Below, one piece after another: positions 40,957 to 48,756 of a DNA stretch of 48,756 nt; the stretch's first letter is position 1, and each line of letters starts with the position of its first letter. Source of the DNA: an uncultured SAR116 cluster alpha proteobacterium (lineage in GTDB: Bacteria > Pseudomonadota > Alphaproteobacteria > Puniceispirillales > Marisalimonadaceae); NCBI GenBank assembly GCA_902615025.1, contig CACMNV010000007.1:1-48756 (forward strand). The letters run 5' to 3'. The position numbers and the translations under genes were made by a program. Under the pieces are notes generated by a model that saw nothing but the letters and a program-made list of their open reading frames with translations, ran no database searches and was not told where the DNA came from.

Positions 40957-41415
40957 ATGCAATTAAATCAACTTAAATCTGATAATAAAAAAAGTAAAAA
41001 AAGAATTGGTAGAGGTATTGGTTCAGGAACTGGTAAAACCTCTGGTAAAGGACATAAAGGGCAAAAAGCAAGATCTGGTGTTGCCATTAAAGGTTTTGAA
41101 GGTGGCCAGATGCCTATTCATAGAAGATTGCCTAAAAGAGGTTTTAAAAATTTATTCAGAACAGAATATGTTCCAATTAATTTAGGTATAATTCAGAAAC
41201 TAATAGACGAAAAGAAAATATCTCCTTCAAAACCATTAGACATTGAGACTTTATTAAAAGTAGGCCTATTAAAGAAAAATAATAATTACATCAAAATCTT
41301 AGCTAAAGGTGAATTTAAAAGTAAGCTAAAGTTTATAGGGTTCAATTTTTCAAAAAATGCTAAAATGATTATTGAAAAAAATGGTGGCACTTTTGAAGAT
41401 TTAAACAACAAGTAA
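40957..41415 (+). CDS. rplO: 50S ribosomal protein L15
   Basis: L15 is a late 50S assembly protein. The 152-residue protein has a basic, glycine-rich N-terminus with KKRIGRGIGSGTGKTSGKGH (about 14-33) and FEGGQMPIHRRLPKRGFKN (about 48-66), followed by a globular C-terminal domain. CGGAG precedes the ATG. It is 6 bases upstream of secY, the usual order. Confidence 0.99.
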   Translation: MQLNQLKSDNKKSKKRIGRGIGSGTGKTSGKGHKGQKARSGVAIKGFEGGQMPIHRRLPKRGFKNLFRTEYVPINLGIIQKLIDEKKISPSKPLDIETLLKVGLLKKNNNYIKILAKGEFKSKLKFIGFNFSKNAKMIIEKNGGTFEDLNNK

Positions 41416-41421
41416 ATTATT

Positions 41422-42750
41422 ATGGCTGATCAAAATATATTCGGTACATTCGGAAAAGCTAAAGAACTTCGACAAAGAATACTGTTCACATTAGGAGCTT
41501 TAATCATTTATAGGCTTGGAACTTATATTCCTGTTCCTGGTATAAATCCTACTGTTCTTAATGAGATTGTTAATCAAACGAGTGGTGGCGTGCTAGGTAT
41601 GTTCAATATGTTTTCAGGAGGTGCTCTTGGAAGGATGACAATCTTTGCCTTAACAATTATACCTTATATTTCTGCTTCAATTATTATGCAATTGATGACA
41701 TCGTTATCACCTCAAATAGCTCAATTAAAAAAAGAAGGTGAATCTGGTCGACAAATTATAAATCAATATACTAGATATTTGACAGTTTTATTAGCTACAG
41801 TTCAAGCTTGGGGTTTTGCTGTTGCATTAGAAAGTACGTCTGGAGCAAGTGGTTCTTTAGTATTAAATGCTGGAATTTATTTTAAAATAACAACTGTTGT
41901 TACTTTAGTAGGCGGTGTCATGTTTTTATTATGGCTTGGAGAACAAATTACTGAAAGAGGATTAGGTAATGGTGTTTCATTAATAATTTTTTCTGGAATT
42001 GTTGCTGAATTACCAAGAGCTTTGGCGCAAATATTAGAGCAAGGAAGAACGGGAGCAATATCTCCAATTTTAATTATAATAATTTTTGTATTAGCAATCG
42101 CAGTCATAGCGTTTATTGTTTTTATTGAAAGATCTCAAAGAAAAATTATTGTTCAGTATCCAAAAAGACAAGTAGGAAATAAAATTTTTTCAGGTGATTC
42201 TTCGCATCTTCCCCTTAAAATTAATGTCCCTGGAGTAATTCCGCCAATTTTTGCTTCTGCACTTCTCTTATTACCTACATCAGTAAGTTCTTTTGCAGGT
42301 ATTGGTTCAGATAGTCCTGACTGGTTGATTACTGTTAATTCTTTATTAGGCAGAGGCCAACCTATATATTTAGCTATATATATAGGGTTGATAGTATTTT
42401 TTGCCTTTTTTTATACTGCAATAGTGTTTAATCCAGATGAAACAGCAGAAAATTTAAAAAGGAATGGTGGATTTGTTCCAGGCATAAGGCCTGGACCACC
42501 TACTGCAGATTATTTAGATTTTGTTTTGACTAGATTGACTGCTATTGGAGCATTATATCTTTCAGCAGTTTGTATATTACCTGAAATTTTAATATCTAAA
42601 TATTCAATACCTTTTTACTTTGGGGGAACTAGTCTTTTGATTGTTGTAACAGTAGCAATTGATACTGTTACTCAAGCTCAATCGCATATGTTAGCACATC
42701 AGTATTCAGGGTTAATTAAGAAAAGAAGATTAGGAGGATATTCAAGATGA
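41422..42750 (+). CDS. secY: SecY, protein-translocase channel subunit
   Basis: SecY is the ten-span channel of the Sec translocon. The 442-residue protein has the first span and plug region (RILFTLGALIIYRLGTYIPV, about 19-38), GMFNMFSGGALGRMTIFALT (about 55-74) and PYISASIIMQL. The cytosolic loop has QRKIIVQYPKRQVG near 238-251, and the C-terminal tail ends RRLGGYSR. It probably handles the membrane proteins in this window and the Sec-type cytochromes of the sox region. The last 4 bases overlap adk. Confidence 0.99.
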   Translation: MADQNIFGTFGKAKELRQRILFTLGALIIYRLGTYIPVPGINPTVLNEIVNQTSGGVLGMFNMFSGGALGRMTIFALTIIPYISASIIMQLMTSLSPQIAQLKKEGESGRQIINQYTRYLTVLLATVQAWGFAVALESTSGASGSLVLNAGIYFKITTVVTLVGGVMFLLWLGEQITERGLGNGVSLIIFSGIVAELPRALAQILEQGRTGAISPILIIIIFVLAIAVIAFIVFIERSQRKIIVQYPKRQVGNKIFSGDSSHLPLKINVPGVIPPIFASALLLLPTSVSSFAGIGSDSPDWLITVNSLLGRGQPIYLAIYIGLIVFFAFFYTAIVFNPDETAENLKRNGGFVPGIRPGPPTADYLDFVLTRLTAIGALYLSAVCILPEILISKYSIPFYFGGTSLLIVVTVAIDTVTQAQSHMLAHQYSGLIKKRRLGGYSR

Positions 42751-43331
42751 ATATCATTTTATTTGGCGCTCCTGGTGCAGGTAAAGGAACACAAGCAAAT
42801 TTTTTAATAAAAGAATTTGGTCTTATTCAAATCTCAACTGGGGATATGCTTAGAGACTCAGTTAAACGTAAAACAGAATTAGGAAAACAGGTTGAGAATA
42901 TCATGGCTAATGGAGAGTTGGTACCTGACGATATTATTTTTTCACTTATTAATGAAAGATTAAAGAATAAAGATATAAAAAAAGGATTTATTTTTGATGG
43001 TTTTCCAAGGAATTTAAAGCAAGCACAAAAGTTAGATAAAATTATGAATGATATGAATATGCATTTAGACTTTGTATTTCATATTGATGTAGATGAAAAA
43101 ATATTGACTAGTAGGATTGAAAATAGAGCGAAACAAAAAAAAGTAATTAGAAAAGATGATACATCTGATGTTTTGATTGAAAGACTAAAAGTCTATAATA
43201 GAGATACTAAACCTGTTCTTGATCACTATTTTAATCAAAATATATTAAATGTTATTGATGGTATGGGAACAATTGATGAAGTTTCATCTAATATTTCTGT
43301 ATTAATTAAGAAAGACTTTAAGGTTGACTAG
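42747..43331 (+). CDS. adk: Adenylate kinase (short-LID form)
   Basis: Adk interconverts AMP, ADP and ATP. The 194-residue protein has the P-loop GAPGAGKGTQ (7-16), the AMP-binding region STGDMLR near 31-37 and DGFPRN near 84-89. The LID is reduced to a short loop (RAKQKKVIRKDD), as is usual in alphaproteobacteria, instead of the 30-residue lid of E. coli. ATGA overlaps the secY stop. The 3' end carries the -35 element of the alpha-operon promoter. Confidence 0.98.
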   Translation: MNIILFGAPGAGKGTQANFLIKEFGLIQISTGDMLRDSVKRKTELGKQVENIMANGELVPDDIIFSLINERLKNKDIKKGFIFDGFPRNLKQAQKLDKIMNDMNMHLDFVFHIDVDEKILTSRIENRAKQKKVIRKDDTSDVLIERLKVYNRDTKPVLDHYFNQNILNVIDGMGTIDEVSSNISVLIKKDFKVD

Positions 43332-43351
43332 TTTATGTTAAAGTCTATAAT
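43324..43351 (+). promoter_or_regulatory. Strong sigma-70 promoter for rpsM-rpsK-rpoA-rplQ
   Basis: TTGACT (43324-43329) and a perfect TATAAT (43346-43351) lie 16 bases apart. The -35 element uses the last codons of adk, including the first base of its TAG. Transcription would start near 43358, leaving a leader of about 26 bases to the rpsM ATG with GGAG at 43372-43375. It would let ribosomal and RNA polymerase alpha genes be driven apart from the long upstream operon. Confidence 0.65.
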
Positions 43352-43383
43352 TCGCAAATCCCTATATTTTATGGAGAAGTCTA

Positions 43384-43752
43384 ATGGCAAGAATAGCTGG
43401 TATTAATATACCTACTAATAAAAGAGTTGAGATTGCTCTAACATATATACATGGTGTTGGTTTAAGTTCTAGTAAGAAAATATGTGAACTAGCTAATATT
43501 AAAGATCAAACAAGAGTGAATAATTTGACCGAAAGCGAATTGTCAAAAATTAGAGATATAATAGATAAAGATTATTTAGTTGAAGGTGATTTAAGACGAA
43601 AAATATCACTTGATGTAAAAAGGTATCTAGATCTTGGATGCCTACGAGGGCTAAGACATAGAAAAAATCTACCTGTTAGAGGTCAAAGAACCCATACTAA
43701 TGCTAGAACAAGAAAAGGTCCTGCAAAAGCTATTGCTGGTAAAAAGAAATAA
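43384..43752 (+). CDS. rpsM: 30S ribosomal protein S13
   Basis: S13 contacts the 50S subunit and P-site tRNA from the 30S head. The 122-residue protein begins [20 protein letters not shown], has the helix-two-turn-helix [17 protein letters not shown] (about 22-38), and ends with [20 protein letters not shown] and a lysine tail. It follows a 52-base gap that holds a promoter. rpmJ (L36), which precedes rpsM in many bacteria, is not here. Confidence 0.99.
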   Translation: MARIAGINIPTNKRVEIALTYIHGVGLSSSKKICELANIKDQTRVNNLTESELSKIRDIIDKDYLVEGDLRRKISLDVKRYLDLGCLRGLRHRKNLPVRGQRTHTNARTRKGPAKAIAGKKK

Positions 43753-43765
43753 TTAGAGGGAAATA

Positions 43766-44161
43766 ATGGCAAAACAACCATCGCAGACAAAAGTTAAGAA
43801 AAAAGAAAAGAAGAATATTTCAAATGCAATTGCACATGTTAATTCTTCCTTCAATAATACATTAATAACTATTACTGATTATCAAGGTAATACAATAGCT
43901 TGGTCATCTTCTGGTAGCATGGGATTTAAAGGATCCCGTAAATCTACTCCTTATGCAGCTCAATTAGCAGCTGAAGATGCTGGTAAAAAAGCTTCAGAGC
44001 ATGGAGTTAAAATTGTTGATATAGAAGTTCAAGGTCCTGGATCTGGAAGAGAGTCTGCACTACGTGCACTTCAAATTGTAGGATTTCAAGTTAATTCTAT
44101 CAGAGATGTCACACCAATTCCACATAATGGTTGTAGGCCAAAGAAAAGAAGAAGAGTATAA
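43766..44161 (+). CDS. rpsK: 30S ribosomal protein S11
   Basis: S11 shapes the platform and the mRNA exit path. The 131-residue protein has a basic N-terminus, then [20 protein letters not shown] (about 23-42), [17 protein letters not shown]-like sequence ([20 protein letters not shown]) and the ending [17 protein letters not shown]. rpsD, often downstream in other bacteria, is absent, as is normal in alphaproteobacteria. Confidence 0.99.
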   Translation: MAKQPSQTKVKKKEKKNISNAIAHVNSSFNNTLITITDYQGNTIAWSSSGSMGFKGSRKSTPYAAQLAAEDAGKKASEHGVKIVDIEVQGPGSGRESALRALQIVGFQVNSIRDVTPIPHNGCRPKKRRRV

Positions 44162-44203
44162 AAGATACAATTAAATTAAACTTAAATTTTTTAAGGAAAA
44201 AAA

Positions 44204-45223
44204 ATGATCGAAAAAAATTGGAAAGAATTAATTAAACCAGCTAAATTAATGGTTAAACATCACGATGATCAAAAATTGAATGCAACAATAATCGCTGAGC
44301 CCATTGAAAGAGGGTTTGGCGTCACAATTGGAAATGCTTTAAGAAGAATATTATTATCTTCACTTCAAGGTTCTGCTATAACATCTATTCAGGTTCAAGG
44401 TGCTCTCCATGAATTTTCATCTTTACCAGGTGTAAGAGAAGATTTAACCGATATGATCTTAAATATCAAAGGAATTAAAGTGAAAATGGAAGAAGAGGGA
44501 CCTAAAAAAATATATTTAAATATTGAAGGGCCTATAACCGTTACAGCTGGTCACATTGAAGAAACATCAAATGTAACCATAATGAATCCAGAGCATGAAA
44601 TATGTACGCTTGAAGAAGGTAACAAATTATCAATTGAATTCACTGTTGAAAATGGAAAAGGTTATGTTTCTGCTGGCGTAAATTACATAGAAGATAAACC
44701 TATTGGTTTAATCCCAATTGATGCAATTTTTAGTCCTATTTTACAAGTTTCATATGAAGTTGATAATGCTAGAGTTGGTCAGCAAACAGACTTTGATAAA
44801 TTATTAATTAATGTTACCACTGATGGGTCAATTTTACCTGAAGATGCAGTTGCTTTTGCTGCTAGAATTATGCAAGATCAAATGCAAAATTTTATCAACT
44901 TTGAAGAACCGGAGGAAGAAGAAACTACTCCCGAAGTTGACGATTTACCTTTTAATAGAAACTTGTTAAGAAAAGTCGACGAACTTGAATTATCTGTTAG
45001 ATCTGCTAATTGCTTGAAAAATGATAATATAGTTTATATTGGTGACCTAGTTTTAAGAACAGAGCCTGAAATGTTAAGGACTCCAAATTTTGGAAGAAAA
45101 AGTTTAAATGAAATAAGAGAAGTTTTAAAAGTTATGGATCTTGAATTAGGTATGATCATAGAAAATTGGCCTCCTGAAAATATTGAAGATCTTGCAAAGA
45201 AAATTGAGGACCCATTTAATTAA
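44204..45223 (+). CDS. rpoA: RNA polymerase alpha subunit
   Basis: RpoA dimerises to start polymerase assembly and reads UP elements and activators. The 339-residue protein has an N-terminal domain with [20 protein letters not shown] (about 31-50) and [20 protein letters not shown] (about 64-83). An acidic linker ([16 protein letters not shown], about 232-247) leads to a C-terminal domain with the helix-hairpin-helix region [17 protein letters not shown] (about 288-304). AAGGA precedes the ATG. Confidence 0.99.
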   Translation: MIEKNWKELIKPAKLMVKHHDDQKLNATIIAEPIERGFGVTIGNALRRILLSSLQGSAITSIQVQGALHEFSSLPGVREDLTDMILNIKGIKVKMEEEGPKKIYLNIEGPITVTAGHIEETSNVTIMNPEHEICTLEEGNKLSIEFTVENGKGYVSAGVNYIEDKPIGLIPIDAIFSPILQVSYEVDNARVGQQTDFDKLLINVTTDGSILPEDAVAFAARIMQDQMQNFINFEEPEEEETTPEVDDLPFNRNLLRKVDELELSVRSANCLKNDNIVYIGDLVLRTEPEMLRTPNFGRKSLNEIREVLKVMDLELGMIIENWPPENIEDLAKKIEDPFN

Positions 45224-45234
45224 AGGTAAATTTT

Positions 45235-45690
45235 ATGAAGCATAGAATAAAAGGAAAAAAACTTAATAGAACTTCTTCTCATAGAAAGGCACTATTAAAA
45301 AACATGTCACAAGCTTTAATTAAGCACGAGCAAATAATTACAACTTTAGTAAAAGCAAAGACACTTAAGCCATATTTTGATAAATTAATTACAATTGGTA
45401 AAAAAGGTAATCTTTCGGCAAGAAGACAAGCCATAAGCAAAGTTGGAGATTTAAAATTAGTTGAAAAACTATTTAATATATTAGCTAAAAGATATGAAAC
45501 TAGAAACGGTGGTTATTCGCGTGTATTGAAGGCTGGATTTAGATATGGTGACGCCGCACCTATGGCTGTTATAGAACTAGTAGATAGAGATGAAGAAGCT
45601 AGAGGTAAAGATAGCGGGCCAACTCAAGAACAAAAAAATTCAAACGAAAACGCAAATAAAGAGCAAGAAACTGCAGCAGCTGCTGGTTAA
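45235..45690 (+). CDS. rplQ: 50S ribosomal protein L17 with C-terminal tail
   Basis: L17 lies near the tunnel exit. Residues 1-115 are the usual L17 core, with [20 protein letters not shown] at the start, then [18 protein letters not shown], and [20 protein letters not shown] near 86-105. A tail of about 35 residues rich in Glu, Gln, Asn and Ala ([20 protein letters not shown] onward) follows and ends in AAAAG. Such tails are frequent in alphaproteobacterial L17. The next gene starts 6 bases after the stop. Confidence 0.98.
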   Translation: MKHRIKGKKLNRTSSHRKALLKNMSQALIKHEQIITTLVKAKTLKPYFDKLITIGKKGNLSARRQAISKVGDLKLVEKLFNILAKRYETRNGGYSRVLKAGFRYGDAAPMAVIELVDRDEEARGKDSGPTQEQKNSNENANKEQETAAAAG

Positions 45691-45696
45691 ACTATC

Positions 45697-46575
45697 ATGC
45701 TATTTGACGGCTTTTTTGGGATCGACTGGTCAGGTGATAAAAGTAAGTTTCAAAAAGGCATCAAGGTAGCCTACCTCGACAAAACAAATATAAATCCTAA
45801 AATAATTGCTCCACCAAATAATAATAAATACTGGAATAGGTCTTCTCTAATCGAATACTTAAAGAATTTAAATTCAAATAAATCGTATTTAATTGGATTT
45901 GATTTTGCTTTTGCATATCCTTTTGAAGATTACAAAAATTACTTTATAGATTTAAATAATTCACCAGAGTCAGCAAAAAAACTTTGGGATTTTATCGATT
46001 TTCATAACTCTGAAAACTCTAATTATTATGGTGGTAACATCTGGAAAAAAAAAAAAATATGTGAATATTTTAATTCACCTGTAAAAAGAGGAGCTAAATT
46101 TAAATCAAGAAGAAGAATTACGGAAATGCATGCTAAAAAAATTTGTTCTCCTAGTCCTACATTTAATTGTGTAGGTCCTGGTGCAGTTGGAACAGGCAGT
46201 CTTGCAGGAATGAGAGTATTAAAAATATTAAAAAAAAATTATAATATATGGCCATTTGATAATCTTAAAAATAACAAAAAAAATGTAATAGTTGAAATTT
46301 TTCCAACACTATACTTCAGGAAACATTCAATAAAGCCAAAAAAAAATACTGGTTATACCTTAAATCAAATAAATGATGCTTTAAAAAAATATAATTGTTT
46401 ACCTGTTTCTAAAAACTTTAAAATGTTTGGCCCTGATCAAGATGAAGCAGATGCAATTATATCCGTAGCAGCTTTAAAATATTTTTCTCAAGACAAAAAT
46501 TATTGGAAAGTTCACAAAGCAGCAAAAAAAGAAGGCTGGATTTACGGTGTTAAATTTATTAATGATAAAGTGTGA
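45697..46575 (+). CDS. DUF429-like protein with a predicted RNase H-type fold
   Basis: I do not know the function of this 292-residue protein. It has acidic motifs in the order seen in RNase H-like proteins of DUF429 type: GIDWSG (8-13), LIGFDFAFAYP (65-75), IVEIFPTLYF (198-207, Glu200) and DQDEADAIISVAAL (247-260). A basic central patch (VKRGAKFKSRRRITEMHAKK, about 129-148) could bind nucleic acid. It starts 6 bases after rplQ without a terminator, so it is probably transcribed with the alpha operon, and its stop overlaps the GTG start of the pseudouridine synthase. A run of 13 A at 46045-46057 lies inside. Family placement is by motif pattern only. Confidence 0.65.
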   Translation: MLFDGFFGIDWSGDKSKFQKGIKVAYLDKTNINPKIIAPPNNNKYWNRSSLIEYLKNLNSNKSYLIGFDFAFAYPFEDYKNYFIDLNNSPESAKKLWDFIDFHNSENSNYYGGNIWKKKKICEYFNSPVKRGAKFKSRRRITEMHAKKICSPSPTFNCVGPGAVGTGSLAGMRVLKILKKNYNIWPFDNLKNNKKNVIVEIFPTLYFRKHSIKPKKNTGYTLNQINDALKKYNCLPVSKNFKMFGPDQDEADAIISVAALKYFSQDKNYWKVHKAAKKEGWIYGVKFINDKV

Positions 46576-47543
46576 ACAAGTTAGAGCGATTTATTATTCC
46601 CGAAAGTGAAGATCAATCCCGTTTGGATAGATGCCTTAGAAGAAACTTGGGAGAAATAAATCAATCACTTTTAGAAAAATCGTTACGCAATAAGTATATT
46701 TTATTAAATGGAAAAAAGGCTAAAGCTTCAGATAAGATAGAAAAAAACCAAGTTATTACTTATGAAGCATCACTTTTTTTAAGAGATAAGAGAGTATTTT
46801 CTAAAATAAGTAAAAATAAAAAAAGTTTTTATTTAGATCTCTATAAAAAAACCTTAATAAAGGAGAATAAAAATTGGTTTATTTTAAATAAACCAAACAA
46901 AATTGCTGTTCAAGGAGGTACTGGTCAAAATAAAAATATAGATGAACTCTTGAGATTAATCTCAAATGATTGTCAATTCAAACTAGTTCATAGATTAGAT
47001 AAGGATACATCTGGACTACTTGTTATTGCTAAAAATTTAAAAACAGCAAAAATTTTTCACGACTTTTTTAAAAATAAAAAAATTATAAAACTTTATTTAG
47101 CTGTAATTTCTCCTCCACCTTCTAAGAACGATCAATATATAACATCAAATATTGAAAAAAGTAGTTTTTCGAACGTAAGAAGAATGACAACATCTGATGT
47201 TAAAGGGAAGTTTGCCAAAACATATATGAAAATTTTAGTAAAAAACTCAAAATATGCGTTAGCGCTATTATACCCTATTACTGGAAGAACACATCAATTA
47301 AGAGTTCATATGAACTATATAGGATGTTCAATAATTGGAGATAAAAAATATAAATTAAATGAAAACTTTCGAGATAATGAAAATTTTCTTAAACTACATT
47401 CTTATGTTATTAAATTTCCAAACGAAGACTTTATAAAAGCACCATTACCAAAACATTTTATTAATTTCATGATAGAAAATAAATTACATATTGATTTAGA
47501 AAAAATTGAAAAAGATTTTGCAAAGGAATTTAAATATGAATAA
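46572..47543 (+). CDS. rluC: RluC/RluD-type large-subunit rRNA pseudouridine synthase (GTG start)
   Basis: The 323-residue protein has an N-terminal S4 RNA-binding domain (DQSRLDRCLRRNLGEINQSL, about 14-33, with YILLNGKKAKASDKI) and the RluA-type catalytic domain. There, HRLDKDTSGLL (140-150) supplies the catalytic Asp143, and GRTHQLRVHMNYIGCSIIGD lies near residues 240-260. RluC modifies several uridines in 23S rRNA. The start is GTG 46572, overlapping the previous stop as GTGA. RluC is favoured over RluD by the usual alphaproteobacterial neighbourhood with HAD and ATP12 genes. The 3' end overlaps the next gene. Confidence 0.88.
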   Translation: MNKLERFIIPESEDQSRLDRCLRRNLGEINQSLLEKSLRNKYILLNGKKAKASDKIEKNQVITYEASLFLRDKRVFSKISKNKKSFYLDLYKKTLIKENKNWFILNKPNKIAVQGGTGQNKNIDELLRLISNDCQFKLVHRLDKDTSGLLVIAKNLKTAKIFHDFFKNKKIIKLYLAVISPPPSKNDQYITSNIEKSSFSNVRRMTTSDVKGKFAKTYMKILVKNSKYALALLYPITGRTHQLRVHMNYIGCSIIGDKKYKLNENFRDNENFLKLHSYVIKFPNEDFIKAPLPKHFINFMIENKLHIDLEKIEKDFAKEFKYE

Positions 47544-48198
47544 AAAGTTAATTCTGTTTGATTATGATGGTACGATTGTCGATTCTGCGAGAATGATTGT
47601 AAAAGGAGCAATTGAAGCATTTAGAATGTGTGGATTACCAGATCCAGATCCTAATAAAGTCAGAGAAAATATTGGAAAACCACTTGCTACTGCTCTTGAT
47701 GCTTACGCACCTAAAGGTTACGAAGTCAAACCAGAAATGATTTCTAACGCATATAGAACATGGTACGCAGAGCAAGGAAGATTAGGTTTACAAGATGAAC
47801 CTTTATTTCCTGGAATGTTTGAACTTATAAATGATTTAAAAAATAATAAAGAATTTCATATTGGTGTTGCTACAAATAAATCTCGTATCGCTCTCAATAA
47901 TGGTTTAAAAAAACATAACTTAAACAACATATTTGATATCACATTGACAATGGATGAAGCAAAGGCAAAACCTGATCCAGATATGGCTATACAAGCTATG
48001 TCAAAGTTAAATATGAAAAAAAAATCAACAATTATTGTTGGAGATACAATTAATGATATAGGTTTAGGTGTTAATGCTGGAATTAATTCAATCGGTGTAG
48101 CCTGGGGCTATAATAGCATTGAAATGCTTCGAAATGAAGGTGCTGATTTTATTATAAAAGATTCTAAAGAGTTATTTGATACAATAATTAATTTATAA
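47536..48198 (+). CDS. HAD-superfamily phosphatase (phosphoglycolate-phosphatase-like)
   Basis: The 220-residue protein has the HAD motifs in order: FDYDGTIVDS (8-17, nucleophile Asp9), ATNKS as motif II, AKPDPDMAIQAM with the motif III lysine, and VGDTINDIGLGVNAG as motif IV. A small helical cap lies between motifs I and II. The substrate is unknown; house-cleaning or phosphoglycolate activity is typical. I chose ATG 47536, 8 bases before the rluC stop, because the family starts a few residues before the nucleophile; a start at 47506 would add a poorly conserved decapeptide. Confidence 0.87.
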   Translation: MNKKLILFDYDGTIVDSARMIVKGAIEAFRMCGLPDPDPNKVRENIGKPLATALDAYAPKGYEVKPEMISNAYRTWYAEQGRLGLQDEPLFPGMFELINDLKNNKEFHIGVATNKSRIALNNGLKKHNLNNIFDITLTMDEAKAKPDPDMAIQAMSKLNMKKKSTIIVGDTINDIGLGVNAGINSIGVAWGYNSIEMLRNEGADFIIKDSKELFDTIINL

Positions 48199-48200
48199 AA

Positions 48201-48756
48201 ATGTATTTAAAACCAAAATTAAAATGTTCAGACGGTTTTTTTAAATTATTTATTAATGATACAGAAATTAAAACACCAGAAAACGCATTATTTAATTTTA
48301 GAGAAAAAATTTTTCCTGAGTTAATTTTAAAGGAGATAAAAAGATTTAATTTAAAAAATTTAAATCAATCCTTATATTATAATATCTTCACTTTAGCTAA
48401 AGATAAAATTTTTTTTGATAAACAAAAATACATTGATGAAGTTATGAAGTACATAAATACAGACCTAATTTGTTATTGGGAACAAAAACCAGAAGATCTA
48501 TATACTTTACAAATAGATAACTGGAGTAAACAATTAAAAAAATTGAAAAAAGAAGAATTAAAATTCGATTATACTTTTAATATTCTTCCAATTAAACAAA
48601 ATAAATCTTCAATAGAATTATTAAAAAATAAGTTAATTAAATTAGATGATATGATTTTAGCATGTTTGTTAATTCTTACAAAAATTACAAGTTCATTGCT
48701 ATTAAGTTATCTCTTTGCAACTAACAGAATTAAGCCAATAGATTTATATAAAAATA
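48201..48756 (+). CDS. ATP12-family F1-ATPase assembly chaperone (5' part, runs off the window)
   Basis: From ATG 48201, two bases after the HAD stop, the frame stays open to the right edge (185 codons). ATP12-type features are KTPENALFNFREK near 27-39, DLICYWEQKPEDLYTLQIDN near 92-111, and a following tryptophan, then SSIELLKNKL, ILTKITSSLLLSYLFA and a likely continuation. ATP12 binds the F1 alpha subunit during ATP synthase assembly and is found in alphaproteobacteria and mitochondria. It is transcribed with rluC and the HAD gene, a conserved trio. The end is not in the window. Confidence 0.85.
   Translation, partial: MYLKPKLKCSDGFFKLFINDTEIKTPENALFNFREKIFPELILKEIKRFNLKNLNQSLYYNIFTLAKDKIFFDKQKYIDEVMKYINTDLICYWEQKPEDLYTLQIDNWSKQLKKLKKEELKFDYTFNILPIKQNKSSIELLKNKLIKLDDMILACLLILTKITSSLLLSYLFATNRIKPIDLYKN

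Overview
The window is AT-rich (about one third G+C by eye) and densely coded. Gene content and order point to an alphaproteobacterium with a small, streamlined, probably marine genome. The clues are the order tRNA-Tyr, tuf, tRNA-Trp, secE, nusG, rplKAJL, rpoBC, rpsLG, fusA, tuf, S10/spc/alpha genes; adk between secY and rpsM; a short-LID adenylate kinase; and ATP12 at the right edge. I cannot name the genus from sequence alone.

Region 1 (1-6458) is a periplasmic sulfur-oxidation locus on the + strand: the end of a SoxS-like thioredoxin, soxY, soxZ, soxC, soxD, soxB, a monohaem cytochrome c and the flavoprotein of flavocytochrome c sulfide dehydrogenase (fccB/soxF), closed by a strong intrinsic terminator. 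SoxYZ carries the sulfur on a C-terminal cysteine, SoxB hydrolyses off sulfate, SoxCD oxidises the sulfane sulfur, and the cytochrome/FccB pair oxidises sulfide. soxA and soxX are not in the window. Similar inverted repeats (ATACC-N6/7-GGTAT) precede soxY and fccB.

Region 2 (6457-14941) is mixed metabolic and hypothetical. On the - strand are a DUF3422 membrane-anchored protein and an AtuA/DUF4387 pair. On the + strand is a chain of four overlapping or abutting small genes of unknown function (9640-10485), then a periplasmic histidine phosphatase and an Lrp/AsnC regulator with a palindrome upstream. These are followed by an amidohydrolase (-), an EamA transporter and a GNAT acetyltransferase whose last codons lie antisense to tRNA-Thr, then tRNA-Thr (-) and an rRNA 2'-O-methyltransferase (-).

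Region 3 (14978-45690) is an almost uninterrupted block of transcription and translation genes: tRNA-Tyr, tuf, tRNA-Trp, secE-nusG, rplKA, an L10 leader with rplJL, rpoBC, rpsLG-fusA-tuf, then the S10, spc and alpha operons through secY, adk, rpsM, rpsK, rpoA and rplQ. The two tuf genes lie within 1,227-bp repeats that differ at one silent base. Sigma-70-like promoters are visible before tRNA-Tyr, secE, rpsL and rpsM.

Region 4 (45697-48756) continues without a visible break: a DUF429-like RNase H-fold protein, an RluC-type pseudouridine synthase, a HAD phosphatase and the start of an ATP12 F1-ATPase assembly chaperone, all overlapping or nearly abutting.

No IS elements, integrases, CRISPR arrays or rRNA genes were seen, and no stretch above 300 bases lacks a gene. 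Most of the window is conventional. The least explained parts are the small-gene chain at 9640-10485, the DUF429-like gene after rplQ, the shared sox/fcc inverted repeats and the GNAT/tRNA-Thr overlap.
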